A stretch of 10,369 nt of DNA from Pseudomonadota bacterium (lineage in GTDB: Bacteria; Pseudomonadota; Alphaproteobacteria; Caulobacterales; Caulobacteraceae). Below, one piece after another: positions 1 through 6,714 of the stretch; the first letter of the stretch is position 1; every line of letters begins with the position of its first letter. The notes beneath the pieces were generated by a model. That model did not search any database and had not been told where the DNA came from. It saw only the letters and a program-made list of their open reading frames with translations. Position numbers and translations under genes: made by a program. Where the stretch lies: assembly GCA_023433585.1 (NCBI GenBank), contig JAEZCL010000151.1, forward strand, positions 1-10,369, given 5' to 3'.

Positions 1-1
1 G

Positions 2-22
2 CCCACTCCCGATGGGAGAGGG
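2..22 (-). repeat. Hairpin just downstream of thrC
   Basis: A 9-bp inverted repeat (positions 2-10 against 14-22, one mismatched pair, 3-base loop) lies two bases beyond the thrC stop codon in the direction of thrC transcription. It could be part of the thrC terminator, but no T-run is visible before the window edge. Its form (9-10-bp stem, 3-base loop, CTCCC/GGGAG core) also matches the outer arms of the palindromic elements elsewhere in the window, so it may be the end of another such repeat that continues outside the window. Confidence 0.4.
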
Positions 23-23
23 A

Positions 24-1409
24 TCAGTTTTGCAAATCCCTCACCGCCCCAAGCGCCTGGTCCAGGTCGGCGTCGATGACCGTCAGGCGCTCCTTGCCGC
101 CGGTGATGGCGGCCAGGGCGGGGGGGATGGGGGGGGCGAAACCCAGGACCGGCGCGACGCTTTCGGGGAACTTGGCCGGGTGGGCGGTGGCCAGGGCCAC
201 CACCGGTCCGCCCTCGCGCGGCAGGTCGCGGGCGGCGGCCAGGGCCACGGCGGTGTGCGGGCAGATCACGCGGCCGTAGGCTTTCCATGCATGGGCGATC
301 TCGGCGCGGGTGCGGTCCTCGTCGATGGAGACGGCGGCGGTTTCGGCGCGCAGGGCGGCCAGCAGGTCCGGGGCGATATCCACCGCGCCGTCGCGGCCGA
401 AGGTCTCGAAGAAACCGCGCGTGATCCCCGCGTCCCGTCCGGACGCCTCGAACACCAGCCGTTCGAAGTTCGACGGCGCCTGGACGTCCATGCTGACGCT
501 GGCGGTGGGGTCGGCGGCGGTGCGTTCATAGCGGCCCCGGTTCAGGGCGCGGGCCAGGGCGTCGTTGCGGTTGACGGCCGCGATCAGGGTCAGGGGCACG
601 CCCATGGCGCGGGCGGCCCAGCCGGCGAAGGCGTCGCCGAAATTGCCCGTCGGCACCACGAAGCGCGGCGCCACGTGGGGCGCGCCGAGGGCGGCGGCGG
701 CCGCGACGTAATAGGGAACCTGGCCCGCCAGGCGGCCCCAGTTGATCGAGTTGACCGAACTGACACGGCCCCGGTCCCGCAGGGATTCATCGGCCAGGAT
801 CGCTTTCACCAGCCGCTGGCAGTCGTCGAAATCGCCGCGCACCGCCAGGTTCAGGACATTGGGCGCGTCCACCGTGGTCATCTGACGGCGCTGGACCGGC
901 GAGACCCGGTCCAGCGGATGCAGCACCGCCAGGTCCACGGATTTCGCCCCGGCGAAGGCGCGCACGGCGGCGGCGCCGGTGTCGCCGCTGGTGGCCGTCA
1001 GCAGAAGCAGGCGTTGACCGGTTCCCTCCAGGGCGGCGTCGGTGAGCACGGCCATCATCTGCATGGCCAGGTCCTTGAAGGCGGCGGTGGGGCCGTGGAA
1101 CAGCTCCAGCAGCCACAGGTTCGGCTCCAGCTGGACCAGCGGCGTGACCGCCGCGTGGTGGAAGGTGTCGGACAGCCGCTGGGCGGCGGCGCGGATCACC
1201 GTGTCGGACAGGGAACCTCCGGCGAAGGCGCTCAGGATGTCGGCGGCCAGGTCCGCATAGGGCCGTCCGGCGGCGGCGCGAATCGCGGCGGCGTCCAGCG
1301 TGGGCCAGCGCGCGGGCATGTAGAGGCCGCCGTCCGGCGCCAGGCCGCGCAGCAGCGCATCGGAAAAGGTGGTCGCGCGGGCATCGCCGCGCGTGCTGAC
1401 ATAGTTCAT
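24..1409 (-). CDS. thrC: Threonine synthase
   Basis: PLP-dependent enzyme converting O-phospho-L-homoserine to L-threonine and phosphate, the last step of threonine synthesis, in the cytosol. The 461-residue product has the N-terminal YVSTRG and LAPDGGLY motifs of the long (fold-type II, class 2) threonine synthases. The PLP lysine is K112 in HGPTAAFKDLA and the phosphate-binding loop is SGDTG at 141-145. GNFGDAFAG and a C-terminal ATAHPAKFPE motif are also typical, and the length is normal for the family. The ATG at 1409 is preceded by GGGGA about 7 bases upstream. The gene is divergent from the aminopeptidase gene and appears monocistronic within the window. A repeat cluster in its leader may be regulatory. 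It is not functionally linked to the his operon. Confidence 0.96.
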   Translation of the reverse strand: MNYVSTRGDARATTFSDALLRGLAPDGGLYMPARWPTLDAAAIRAAAGRPYADLAADILSAFAGGSLSDTVIRAAAQRLSDTFHHAAVTPLVQLEPNLWLLELFHGPTAAFKDLAMQMMAVLTDAALEGTGQRLLLLTATSGDTGAAAVRAFAGAKSVDLAVLHPLDRVSPVQRRQMTTVDAPNVLNLAVRGDFDDCQRLVKAILADESLRDRGRVSSVNSINWGRLAGQVPYYVAAAAALGAPHVAPRFVVPTGNFGDAFAGWAARAMGVPLTLIAAVNRNDALARALNRGRYERTAADPTASVSMDVQAPSNFERLVFEASGRDAGITRGFFETFGRDGAVDIAPDLLAALRAETAAVSIDEDRTRAEIAHAWKAYGRVICPHTAVALAAARDLPREGGPVVALATAHPAKFPESVAPVLGFAPPIPPALAAITGGKERLTVIDADLDQALGAVRDLQN

Positions 1410-1597
1410 GACGATCCCCGTCCGTCGCGTCGAACCGATGACGCGATGACGGGCGAAATCCTAGAAAATTCATGCCGTCATCGCCACCATTAAAGGGCCG
1501 TGGCGGTGATTAATCGCCGCGTGGCGCCTGCGCTTGCGCCCCTCGGCCCCGGCGCCCATAGTGCGCGCGCTGTTACAATATAGCCTGAGGAATCCGC
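1410..1597. promoter_or_regulatory. Divergent thrC / aminopeptidase intergenic region
   Basis: This 188-bp region must hold the promoters of both divergent genes. On the minus strand the AT-rich segment at 1453-1474 contains TAGGAT, a possible -10 element for thrC. On the plus strand TACAAT (1574-1579) resembles a -10 element, but it lies too close to the start codon to leave room for the ribosome-binding site unless the leader is very short, and I see no good -35. The aminopeptidase Shine-Dalgarno TGAGGA is at 1586-1591. A hairpin-capable repeat (1499-1505 against 1515-1521, one G-U pair) surrounds the palindrome GATTAATC. Promoter placement is weak inference. Confidence 0.4.
1436..1484. repeat. 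Repeated CGATGACG motif in the thrC leader
   Basis: CGATGACG occurs twice in tandem (1436-1443 and 1444-1451) and once inverted (1476-1483). The second direct copy and the inverted copy form a perfect 10-bp inverted repeat, GCGATGACGG at 1443-1452 against CCGTCATCGC at 1475-1484. They enclose a 22-bp AT-rich spacer that contains the possible thrC -10 element. The arrangement suits either an operator around the promoter or a leader hairpin. No specific regulator can be named from sequence. Confidence 0.45.
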
Positions 1598-3127
1598 ATG
1601 CGCCGTCTCGCCCTCTTCACCGCCCTGGCCGCCCTGGGCGCGGCCGTGCCCGCCGCCCAGGCCGAACGACCCATCGTCTTCGCCGCGCAGCCGGCGAACG
1701 AGGGCGCCCTGGTGCTGATGCTCGGCGGCGAGGACGACCTGACCACGCGCGGCGCGGTTCTGTCCGAGACGGACCGGGCGGCGGTGGCGCGCGCCCTGGC
1801 GTCGGCCGGGTTCGGATACGGCGTGCGCAGCAGCCTGACCCTGCGCGGCATCGGCGACTGGAGCCAGATCGTGGTGGTGGGCGCTCCGGCGTCCATGAGC
1901 GAGGCGGATCAGCTGACGCTGGGCGCGACCCTGGCCCGGGCCGTGTCGGGCGAGACCGGGCCGGTGTCCATCGTCGCCGAAGGGTTGGACGCCGCAGTGA
2001 CGGCGCGCGTGGCGACGGGGGCTGGCGTTTCGGCCTATCGCTTCGCCGGATACGGCCGGCGGAGCGCCGAGCGCGCCGAACCGTCGCCCCTGACCTTCGT
2101 CGCCGCCGAGGCGCGGGCCGCGTTCGACGGACGCGGCGCCGGCCTGATCCAGGGCATGGCCCTGGCCCGCGACCTGTCCAACGCACCGCCGAACCTCCTC
2201 TATCCCGAGACCTTCGTGGAGCGTACGCGCGAAGCCTTCGCCGGGGTTCGCGGCGTCCAGATCGAGGTGCTGGACGAGGCTCAGATGGAGCAACTGGGCA
2301 TGGGGGCCATCCTGTCGGTGGGGCAGGGTTCGGTCAGGCCGCCGCGCATGATGATTATTCGCTACCGGGGCGCCGGCTCGGCGGACCGGCCCATCGTGTT
2401 GGCGGGCAAGGGGATCACCTTCGATTCCGGCGGTTTGAACCTCAAGACCGGCGGCGGCATGGGCTCCATGAAGATGGACATGTCCGGCGCCGCCAGCGTG
2501 GTGGGCGCGGCCCTGGCCCTGGCGCAACAGGGCGCGCCGGTTCATGTGGTGGCCATCGCCGCCCTGGCCGAGAACATGCCCGGCGGCGGTGCGGCGCGGC
2601 CCAGCGACGTGGTCACGGCTATGAACGGCCTCAGCATCGAGATCGGCTCGACCGACGCGGAAGGGCGCATGGTGCTGGCCGACGCCCTGTCCTACGCCGA
2701 GGCGCGGCTGGACCCGGCCGCCATCGTGGACGTGGCCACCCTGACCGGCGCCGTGGGCGGGGCGCTGGGCCGCGACTACGCGGGTCTGTTCAGCCGCCAC
2801 GACGCCCTGGCCGACCAGCTGATCGAGGCGGGCCGCGCGTCAGGCGAGCCGCTGTGGCGGCTGCCGCTGCATCCGGGCTACGCGGAGCGGGTTTCTTCAC
2901 CGGTGGCGGACCTGCGCAACAGCGGAAGCAGCGGACCCGGCGCGGGCACGGGCGCCCATTTCGTCGGCGCGTTCGTGGATCCGGAGACGCCCTGGGCCCA
3001 CCTGGACATCGCCGCAGTGGCCTGGGACGGCTCGGCCGGCTCACACGGCTATTCGGTGCGGCTGCTGGAGGAATTCGTGCGCAACTGGACGCCGGTTCCG
3101 CACGGCGCGGCCGAGGGCGGGCGTTAG
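1598..3127 (+). CDS. Leucyl aminopeptidase (M17 family), exported
   Basis: Zinc-dependent cytosol-aminopeptidase-type enzyme that removes N-terminal residues from peptides. The 509-residue product carries all the family's metal and catalytic positions: K271 in AGKGITFDSGG, D276, K283, D294 in MKMDM, D353 and E355 in STDAEGR, and R357. These sit one residue beyond the E. coli PepA numbering. The usual NTDAEGR reads STDAEGR. Unlike classic PepA it begins with a convincing Sec signal peptide (basic MRR, hydrophobic LALFTALAALGAA, cleavage near AQA/ER at residue 22), implying a periplasmic or secreted enzyme. The start is supported by TGAGGA seven bases upstream. It diverges from thrC and converges on hisIE, with the two stop codons overlapping (TAG at 3125-3127; TAA on the other strand at 3126-3124). 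Confidence 0.93.
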   Translation: MRRLALFTALAALGAAVPAAQAERPIVFAAQPANEGALVLMLGGEDDLTTRGAVLSETDRAAVARALASAGFGYGVRSSLTLRGIGDWSQIVVVGAPASMSEADQLTLGATLARAVSGETGPVSIVAEGLDAAVTARVATGAGVSAYRFAGYGRRSAERAEPSPLTFVAAEARAAFDGRGAGLIQGMALARDLSNAPPNLLYPETFVERTREAFAGVRGVQIEVLDEAQMEQLGMGAILSVGQGSVRPPRMMIIRYRGAGSADRPIVLAGKGITFDSGGLNLKTGGGMGSMKMDMSGAASVVGAALALAQQGAPVHVVAIAALAENMPGGGAARPSDVVTAMNGLSIEIGSTDAEGRMVLADALSYAEARLDPAAIVDVATLTGAVGGALGRDYAGLFSRHDALADQLIEAGRASGEPLWRLPLHPGYAERVSSPVADLRNSGSSGPGAGTGAHFVGAFVDPETPWAHLDIAAVAWDGSAGSHGYSVRLLEEFVRNWTPVPHGAAEGGR

Positions 3128-3723
3128 GCCCGGCTTTCCAGCACGTCCAGCACGTCCTGAAGCACAAGGCCGCGCGACCTGAGCAGCACCAGCAGGTGAT
3201 AGATCAGGTCGGCGGCCTCGTCCGCCAGTTCGGCGTCGTTCCCGGCGGCGCCGGCCAGCGCCGTTTCGACCCCTTCCTCGCCCACCTTCTGGGCGATGCG
3301 TTTCGGGCCGGCGGCGATCAGGCGGGCGGTCCAGCTCTCGAACGGGTCGGCCTCGGCGCGCACCGCGATGGTCCGCTCCAGGCGCGCCAGGCGACCCAGG
3401 CCCGGCGCATCGGCGTCGCCGAAACAGCTGGTCCGGTCCAGGTGGCAGGCGTTTCCGACCGGTTCGACCCGGACCAGCACCGCATCGCCGTCGCAGTCCG
3501 GCGTGACCGAGACGACCTTGAGCCGATCACCCGAGGTCTCGCCCTTGCGCCATCGCCCCCCGCGCGAACGCGAGAAGAAGGTCGCCTCGCCGCTGTCCAG
3601 CGTCTCGTCCAGCGCCGCCCGGTCCATGAAGGCGAGCATCAGCACCTGAAGGGTGGCCGCGTCCTGCACCACCGCGGCGATCAGGCCGCCGCCCTTGTCG
3701 AAGTCGAGGTCGTCGGGATTCAT
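3124..3723 (-). CDS. hisIE: Bifunctional phosphoribosyl-AMP cyclohydrolase / phosphoribosyl-ATP pyrophosphatase
   Basis: Catalyses steps 2 and 3 of histidine synthesis: HisE hydrolyses PR-ATP to PR-AMP, then HisI opens the purine ring. The 199-residue protein has the HisI domain at about 1-110, with SRSR and WRKGETSG motifs, metal-binding D76/D78/D80 in DCDGD, and zinc-type C93, H94 and C100. The HisE domain at about 112-199 has KVGEEGVE (146-153) and ADEAADLIYH (167-176). Fusion of the two domains is the gammaproteobacterial/Bacteroidetes form; most alphaproteobacteria carry separate hisI and hisE. It is the last gene of the operon and is separated from hisF by a 150-bp palindromic element whose end supplies the Shine-Dalgarno sequence 3 bases before the ATG. 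Confidence 0.96.
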   Translation of the reverse strand: MNPDDLDFDKGGGLIAAVVQDAATLQVLMLAFMDRAALDETLDSGEATFFSRSRGGRWRKGETSGDRLKVVSVTPDCDGDAVLVRVEPVGNACHLDRTSCFGDADAPGLGRLARLERTIAVRAEADPFESWTARLIAAGPKRIAQKVGEEGVETALAGAAGNDAELADEAADLIYHLLVLLRSRGLVLQDVLDVLESRA

Positions 3724-3726
3724 GTT

Positions 3727-3749
3727 CCTTCTCCCCTCGGGGGAGAAGG
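3727..3749 (-). promoter_or_regulatory. Hairpin holding the hisIE ribosome-binding site
   Basis: On the transcript the last element arm folds as CCTTCTCCCC-CGA-GGGGAGAAGG, a perfect 10-bp stem with a 3-base loop that ends three bases before the hisIE ATG. The 3' strand of the stem contains GGAG about 7 bases from the ATG, the only plausible Shine-Dalgarno sequence. Translation initiation on hisIE should therefore depend on opening this stem. Confidence 0.6.
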
Positions 3750-3876
3750 TGGCTCGCGCAGCGAGACGGATGAGGGGGGTGTCGGCCCCCGGCTCATCGT
3801 CTGGCGACGGGCGAACTGAACCAGCCCCCTCATCCGAGCGCCTCCGGCGCCCACCTTCTCCCCCGAAGGGAGAAGG
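3727..3876. repeat. Palindromic element A (150 bp), between hisF and hisIE
   Basis: The two 52-bp arms (3727-3778 and 3825-3876) are imperfect inverted copies around a 46-bp unrelated centre. Each arm has an outer hairpin: on the left a perfect 10-bp stem, CCTTCTCCCC-TCG-GGGGAGAAGG. Each also has an inner hairpin (CTCGC-GCA-GCGAG on the left, GCGCC-TCC-GGCGC on the right). A copy of identical length sits before hisH. No protein is encoded. The element resembles non-autonomous palindromic repeats common in Caulobacteraceae genomes; that attribution is from memory. Confidence 0.9.
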
Positions 3877-3889
3877 GATATCCTGCCGT

Positions 3890-4657
3890 TCATATCCGCA
3901 CCTCCACGCCGTCCTGATCCAGCGCCCGCTTCAGGTCGGGGATGCGGACGGCGCCGGAGTGGAACACGCCGGCGGCCAGGGCGCCGGAGACGTCCGCGCC
4001 CTCGAACACATCGCGGAAATGCGCCGCTGAGCCCGCGCCGCCCGAGGCCACCAGCGGGATGGTCAGGCGCGCGCGCGCCGCTTTCAACTGCGCCACGTCA
4101 TAGCCGCCCCGCACGCCGTCCCGGTCGATGCAATTCAGCACGATCTCGCCCGCGCCCAGGTCTTGCGCCTCCACGATCCACTCCATGGTCAGGCGGCCCG
4201 CGCCGCGCCGCGCGTCTGGGTCGCCGGTGTATTTGTGCACCCGCCAGTCGCCGTCCTGCAATTGGCTGTCGACGCCGACCACCACGCACTGGCCGCCCAG
4301 GCGGTCGGCCATCTCGGCGATCAGCTGGGGCCGCTCCAGCGCGGGCGAGTTGACCGACACCTTGTCGGCTCCGTTGTCCAGGCAGGCGGCGGCCTGCTCC
4401 ACGCTGCGGATTCCCCCGGCCACGCAGAAGGGAATGTCCAGAAGCCGCGCGATCTCGCGCACCCAGCCGTAGTCCAGGGTGCGCCCCTGGGGCGAGGCGG
4501 TGATGTCGTAGAACACCAGCTCGTCCGCCCCTTCGTCACGATAGCGGGCGGCCAGTTCGGCGGCGTCGCCCATGTCGCGGTGCCCCTCGAAGCGCACGCC
4601 CTTGACCACGCGGCCGTCCTTCACGTCCAGGCAGGGGATGATGCGCCGCGCGGTCAT
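3890..4657 (-). CDS. hisF: Imidazole glycerol phosphate synthase, cyclase subunit
   Basis: Uses ammonia from HisH to convert PRFAR into imidazole glycerol phosphate and AICAR, acting as the (beta-alpha)8-barrel partner of HisH. At 255 residues it is full length. The catalytic aspartates are D11 (IPCLDVKDGRVVKG) and D130 (VVVGVDSQ), at the canonical positions. Phosphate-binding segments CVAGGI (78-83) and ASGGAG (204-209) are present. The wording GADELVFYDITAS, RVHKYTGDP and GAGEIVLNCIDRDG, with an ending in VEVRI, is close to the enterobacterial and xanthomonad proteins as I remember them and less like typical alphaproteobacterial HisF. The start overlaps the hisA stop by ATGA, so the two are probably translationally coupled. 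Element A follows the gene. Confidence 0.96.
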   Translation of the reverse strand: MTARRIIPCLDVKDGRVVKGVRFEGHRDMGDAAELAARYRDEGADELVFYDITASPQGRTLDYGWVREIARLLDIPFCVAGGIRSVEQAAACLDNGADKVSVNSPALERPQLIAEMADRLGGQCVVVGVDSQLQDGDWRVHKYTGDPDARRGAGRLTMEWIVEAQDLGAGEIVLNCIDRDGVRGGYDVAQLKAARARLTIPLVASGGAGSAAHFRDVFEGADVSGALAAGVFHSGAVRIPDLKRALDQDGVEVRI

Positions 4658-5400
4658 GGCGCCGTCTCCAGAGCCCCGATCTGGAGCGCTTCGGCCAGGG
4701 TGAAACGCGCCTCATAGAGCGCGCGGCCGATGATGACGCCGTCGCAGCCGATGGCCCTGAGCGCGCGCAGATCCTCCAGCGAGGCGACGCCGCCGGATGC
4801 CTGTAATTTCAGGTCCGGCCGCCGCAGTTTCACCTCGGCCAGAAGCTCCAGGTTCGGCCCGGTCAGGGCGCCGTCGCGGCCCACGTCGGTGACCAGGATG
4901 TGCGTCATGGCTCCCGGCGGATAGGCGTCCAGCGCTGTCCACAGGTCCACGTCGGCCCTTTGGGTCCAACCCTTGAGCGCGGGGACCGGTACGCCGTCCT
5001 CGATCTTCACGTCCAGCGCCAGGGTGAGCCGCTCCGGTCCGAAGCGGTCCAGCCATTGGGCGACCGTGGCGGGAGAAGTGACCGACAGGCTGCCGACCAC
5101 CACGCGGCCGACGCCCGCGTTCAGCAGCAGTTCCACGTCGTCGAGCGTGCGCACGCCGCCGCCGCTCTGGATGCGCACATCCGCCGCTTTGGCCAGTTCG
5201 CCGATCAGCCCGTGCTGCCGTGCGCCGCCCGCCTCGGCGCCGTCCAGGTCGACCATGTGAACCCAGGCCGCGCCCGACGCCGCGAAGGCCGCCAGGCGCG
5301 CGGCCGGATCGTCGTCATAGCGGGTGACGGTGTCGAACCGCCCGTGCATCAGCCGCACGCAGGCGCCGTCCTTCAGGTCGATGGCGGGATACAGGATCAC
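4654..5400 (-). CDS. hisA: ProFAR isomerase (phosphoribosylformimino-AICAR ribotide isomerase)
   Basis: Performs the Amadori rearrangement of ProFAR to PRFAR, step 4 of the pathway. The product is 248 residues, normal for the (beta-alpha)8 HisA family. Catalytic D8 lies in YPAIDLKDG and D130 in LTLALDVK. Phosphate-binding QSGGGVR (78-84) and the C-terminal ASGGVASLEDL and GVIIGRALYE segments are present. I chose the GTG at 5400 because it overlaps the hisH stop as GTGA and places ILYPAIDL at the amino end, as in the family. The longer open frame upstream only reads through hisH. It also overlaps hisF by 4 nt, giving a tightly coupled hisH-hisA-hisF block. Confidence 0.95.
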   Translation of the reverse strand: MILYPAIDLKDGACVRLMHGRFDTVTRYDDDPAARLAAFAASGAAWVHMVDLDGAEAGGARQHGLIGELAKAADVRIQSGGGVRTLDDVELLLNAGVGRVVVGSLSVTSPATVAQWLDRFGPERLTLALDVKIEDGVPVPALKGWTQRADVDLWTALDAYPPGAMTHILVTDVGRDGALTGPNLELLAEVKLRRPDLKLQASGGVASLEDLRALRAIGCDGVIIGRALYEARFTLAEALQIGALETAP

Positions 5401-5996
5401 GCGGGAAGCTCCAGAAAGTTCCTCAGGATGCGGGCGCCGGTCGCGGCGGAGCGCTCCGGGTGGAACTGGCAACCCCAGCGGTTGTCGGCGCACACCACCG
5501 CCGGGACCGGGCCGCCATAGTCGGCGCGGGCCAGGGTCGCCGGGCCGTCGGGGCAGACGAAGCCATGCACGAAATAGACATGCTCGCCGTCCTTCACGCC
5601 CTCCAGAAGCGGATCGTCGCGGTCGAGCGAGAGGCGGCTCCAGCCCATGTGCGGCACGGGCAGGGCGAGGCCGGGATCGAGGCGCGTCACCCCGCCCGGG
5701 ATGAAGCCCAACAGGTCGGCGCCGTCGCCCTCCTCGCTGGTCTCGAACAGAAGCTGCTGGCCCAGGCATATGCCGAGGAGGGGCCGGGTGAAGGTTCGGA
5801 TGACCGGCGCCAGGCCCAGGTCGTCCAGCCGCTTCATGGCGTAGGCGGCGGCGCCCACGCCCGGCAGGATGATCCGCTCGGCCTCGGCCGCCTCGACCGG
5901 GTCGGCGGTGACCCGGGCCTCCGCGCCCAGCCGCTCAAGGGCGAACAGCACCGAGGCCGTGTTGCCCGCGCCGGTGGCGATGACGGCGACGGTCAC
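5397..5996 (-). CDS. hisH: Imidazole glycerol phosphate synthase, glutamine amidotransferase subunit
   Basis: Class I glutaminase that releases ammonia from glutamine and channels it to HisF. The 199-residue protein has nucleophile C77 in GICLGQQLLF and the H179/E181 pair in CQFHPERS, so the triad is intact. LPGVGAA, VPHMGWSRL and YFVHGF motifs are present; VHGF replaces the common VHSY. The start is a GTG at 5996. In-frame support is the N-terminal beta strand TVAVIATGAGNTASV and GGAG about 6 bases upstream, the latter lying inside the arm of palindromic element B. The 3' end overlaps hisA by 4 nt. The sequence is closer in style to gammaproteobacterial than to typical alphaproteobacterial HisH. 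Confidence 0.95.
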   Translation of the reverse strand: MTVAVIATGAGNTASVLFALERLGAEARVTADPVEAAEAERIILPGVGAAAYAMKRLDDLGLAPVIRTFTRPLLGICLGQQLLFETSEEGDGADLLGFIPGGVTRLDPGLALPVPHMGWSRLSLDRDDPLLEGVKDGEHVYFVHGFVCPDGPATLARADYGGPVPAVVCADNRWGCQFHPERSAATGARILRNFLELPA

Positions 5997-5998
5997 GT

Positions 5999-6021
5999 CC
6001 TTCTCCCCCTGGGGGAGAAGG
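5999..6021 (-). promoter_or_regulatory. Hairpin holding the hisH ribosome-binding site
   Basis: On the transcript CCTTCTCCCC-CAG-GGGGAGAAGG forms a perfect 10-bp stem that ends two bases before the GTG start of hisH. The only good Shine-Dalgarno sequence, GGAG about 6 bases from GTG, is within the stem. This is the same layout as at hisIE, although the two insertions are at different junctions. Confidence 0.6.
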
Positions 6022-6148
6022 TGGCTCGCGCAGCGAGACGGATGAGGGGAATGGCGGACATTGCGAGATGTTCGGATATCGGGGAAGCGGACAGAGCCCC
6101 CTCATCCGAGCGCCTGCGGCGCCCACCTTCTCCCCCAAGGGGAGAAGG
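5999..6148. repeat. Palindromic element B (150 bp), between hisB and hisH
   Basis: A second copy of the family of element A, of identical length and in the same orientation relative to the operon. The arms at 5999-6050 and 6097-6148 are nearly identical to those of element A, whereas the 46-bp centre is different. In both copies the right arm is followed by (g)gatatc on the plus strand. The left outer hairpin is again a perfect 10-bp stem, here with CTG as loop. It fills nearly all of the 163-bp hisB-hisH gap and encodes nothing evident. Confidence 0.9.
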
Positions 6149-6159
6149 ATATCGGATCA

Positions 6160-6714
6160 TCACAGCACCCCCTTGGTGGACGGCACCGCATCGCCGTCCA
6201 CGCGGATGGCCTGTTTCAGGGCGCGGCCCAGGGCCTTGAAGCAGGCCTCGGTCTTGTGATGGTCGTCCTCGCCGGTCACCGAGACGTGGATCGCGGCGCC
6301 CAGGTGCTCGGCCAGGGAGCGGAACACATGGGCGGTCAGATCCGTGCGGTATTCGCCGATGAAGGGGGTCGAGAATGTCCCCTCGAACACGCTGTAAGGA
6401 CGGCCGGACAGGTCGATGGACACCTTGGCCTCGGCTTCGTCCATGGGCAGGACGAAGCCGTAGCGGCCGATCCCGCGCCGCTCGCCCAGGGCCTGTTTCA
6501 GCGCCTGGCCCAGCGCGATGGCGCAGTCCTCCACCGTGTGATGCGGGTCGATGTGCAGGTCGCCGTCGCAGGACAGGCGGATGGAGAAACCGCCGTGGGC
6601 AGCCACCTGCTCGATCATGTGGTCGAAGAAGCCCACCCCCGTCCGGATCCCGATCGGGCCGGGCGTGTCGAGATCGACGGCGCAGACGATGCGGGTCTCC
6701 TTCGTGTCGCGCAC
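6160..6714 (-). other. Possible internal GTG start for a separate HisB chain
   Basis: Codon V295 of the fusion is GTG (6714-6712). It is preceded by GAGGCGAGGCG, whose first GAGG is 7 bases upstream, an ideal distance. Initiation there would release a 184-residue protein beginning (M)RDTKETRI, almost exactly the start of a stand-alone dehydratase. The gene might therefore make both a fused and a free HisB. GAGG is common by chance in DNA this rich in G and C, so this is only a candidate. Confidence 0.3.

Noticed and set aside
12..1493. A 493-codon open frame on the plus strand opposite thrC
   Set aside because: Its predicted product is a Gly/Gln/Arg/His-rich sequence with no domain, typical of the antisense shadow of a very GC-rich gene; thrC on the other strand has full family motifs.
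1590..1594. GAATC (a GANTC CcrM methylation site) just before the aminopeptidase start
   Set aside because: Five-base sites occur by chance; a single site without other cell-cycle promoter signals does not support regulation.
1490..2800. A 436-codon minus-strand frame opposite the aminopeptidase
   Set aside because: Low-complexity Gly/His/Arg/Ala composition with no motif, explained by high GC content.
1534..3819. A 761-codon open frame on the plus strand covering the aminopeptidase gene and the hisIE antisense
   Set aside because: It is a shifted frame of the aminopeptidase gene giving an Arg/Gly-rich product, and it crosses the stop of the real gene, the hisIE antisense and a repeat.
3958..3970. 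AGTGGAAC inside hisF, resembling half of the candidate his operator
   Set aside because: Only eight bases match, there is no inverted partner, and it is coding sequence.
3653..4030. Small frames running through palindromic elements A and B into neighbouring genes
   Set aside because: Their products consist of repeat sequence and antisense sequence, and unlike the frame in element C they do not link to neighbouring stop and start codons.
4654..5769. A 371-codon hisA with a long amino-terminal extension
   Set aside because: The extension is hisH read in another frame; the GTG at 5400 gives the standard HisA amino end and a GTGA overlap.
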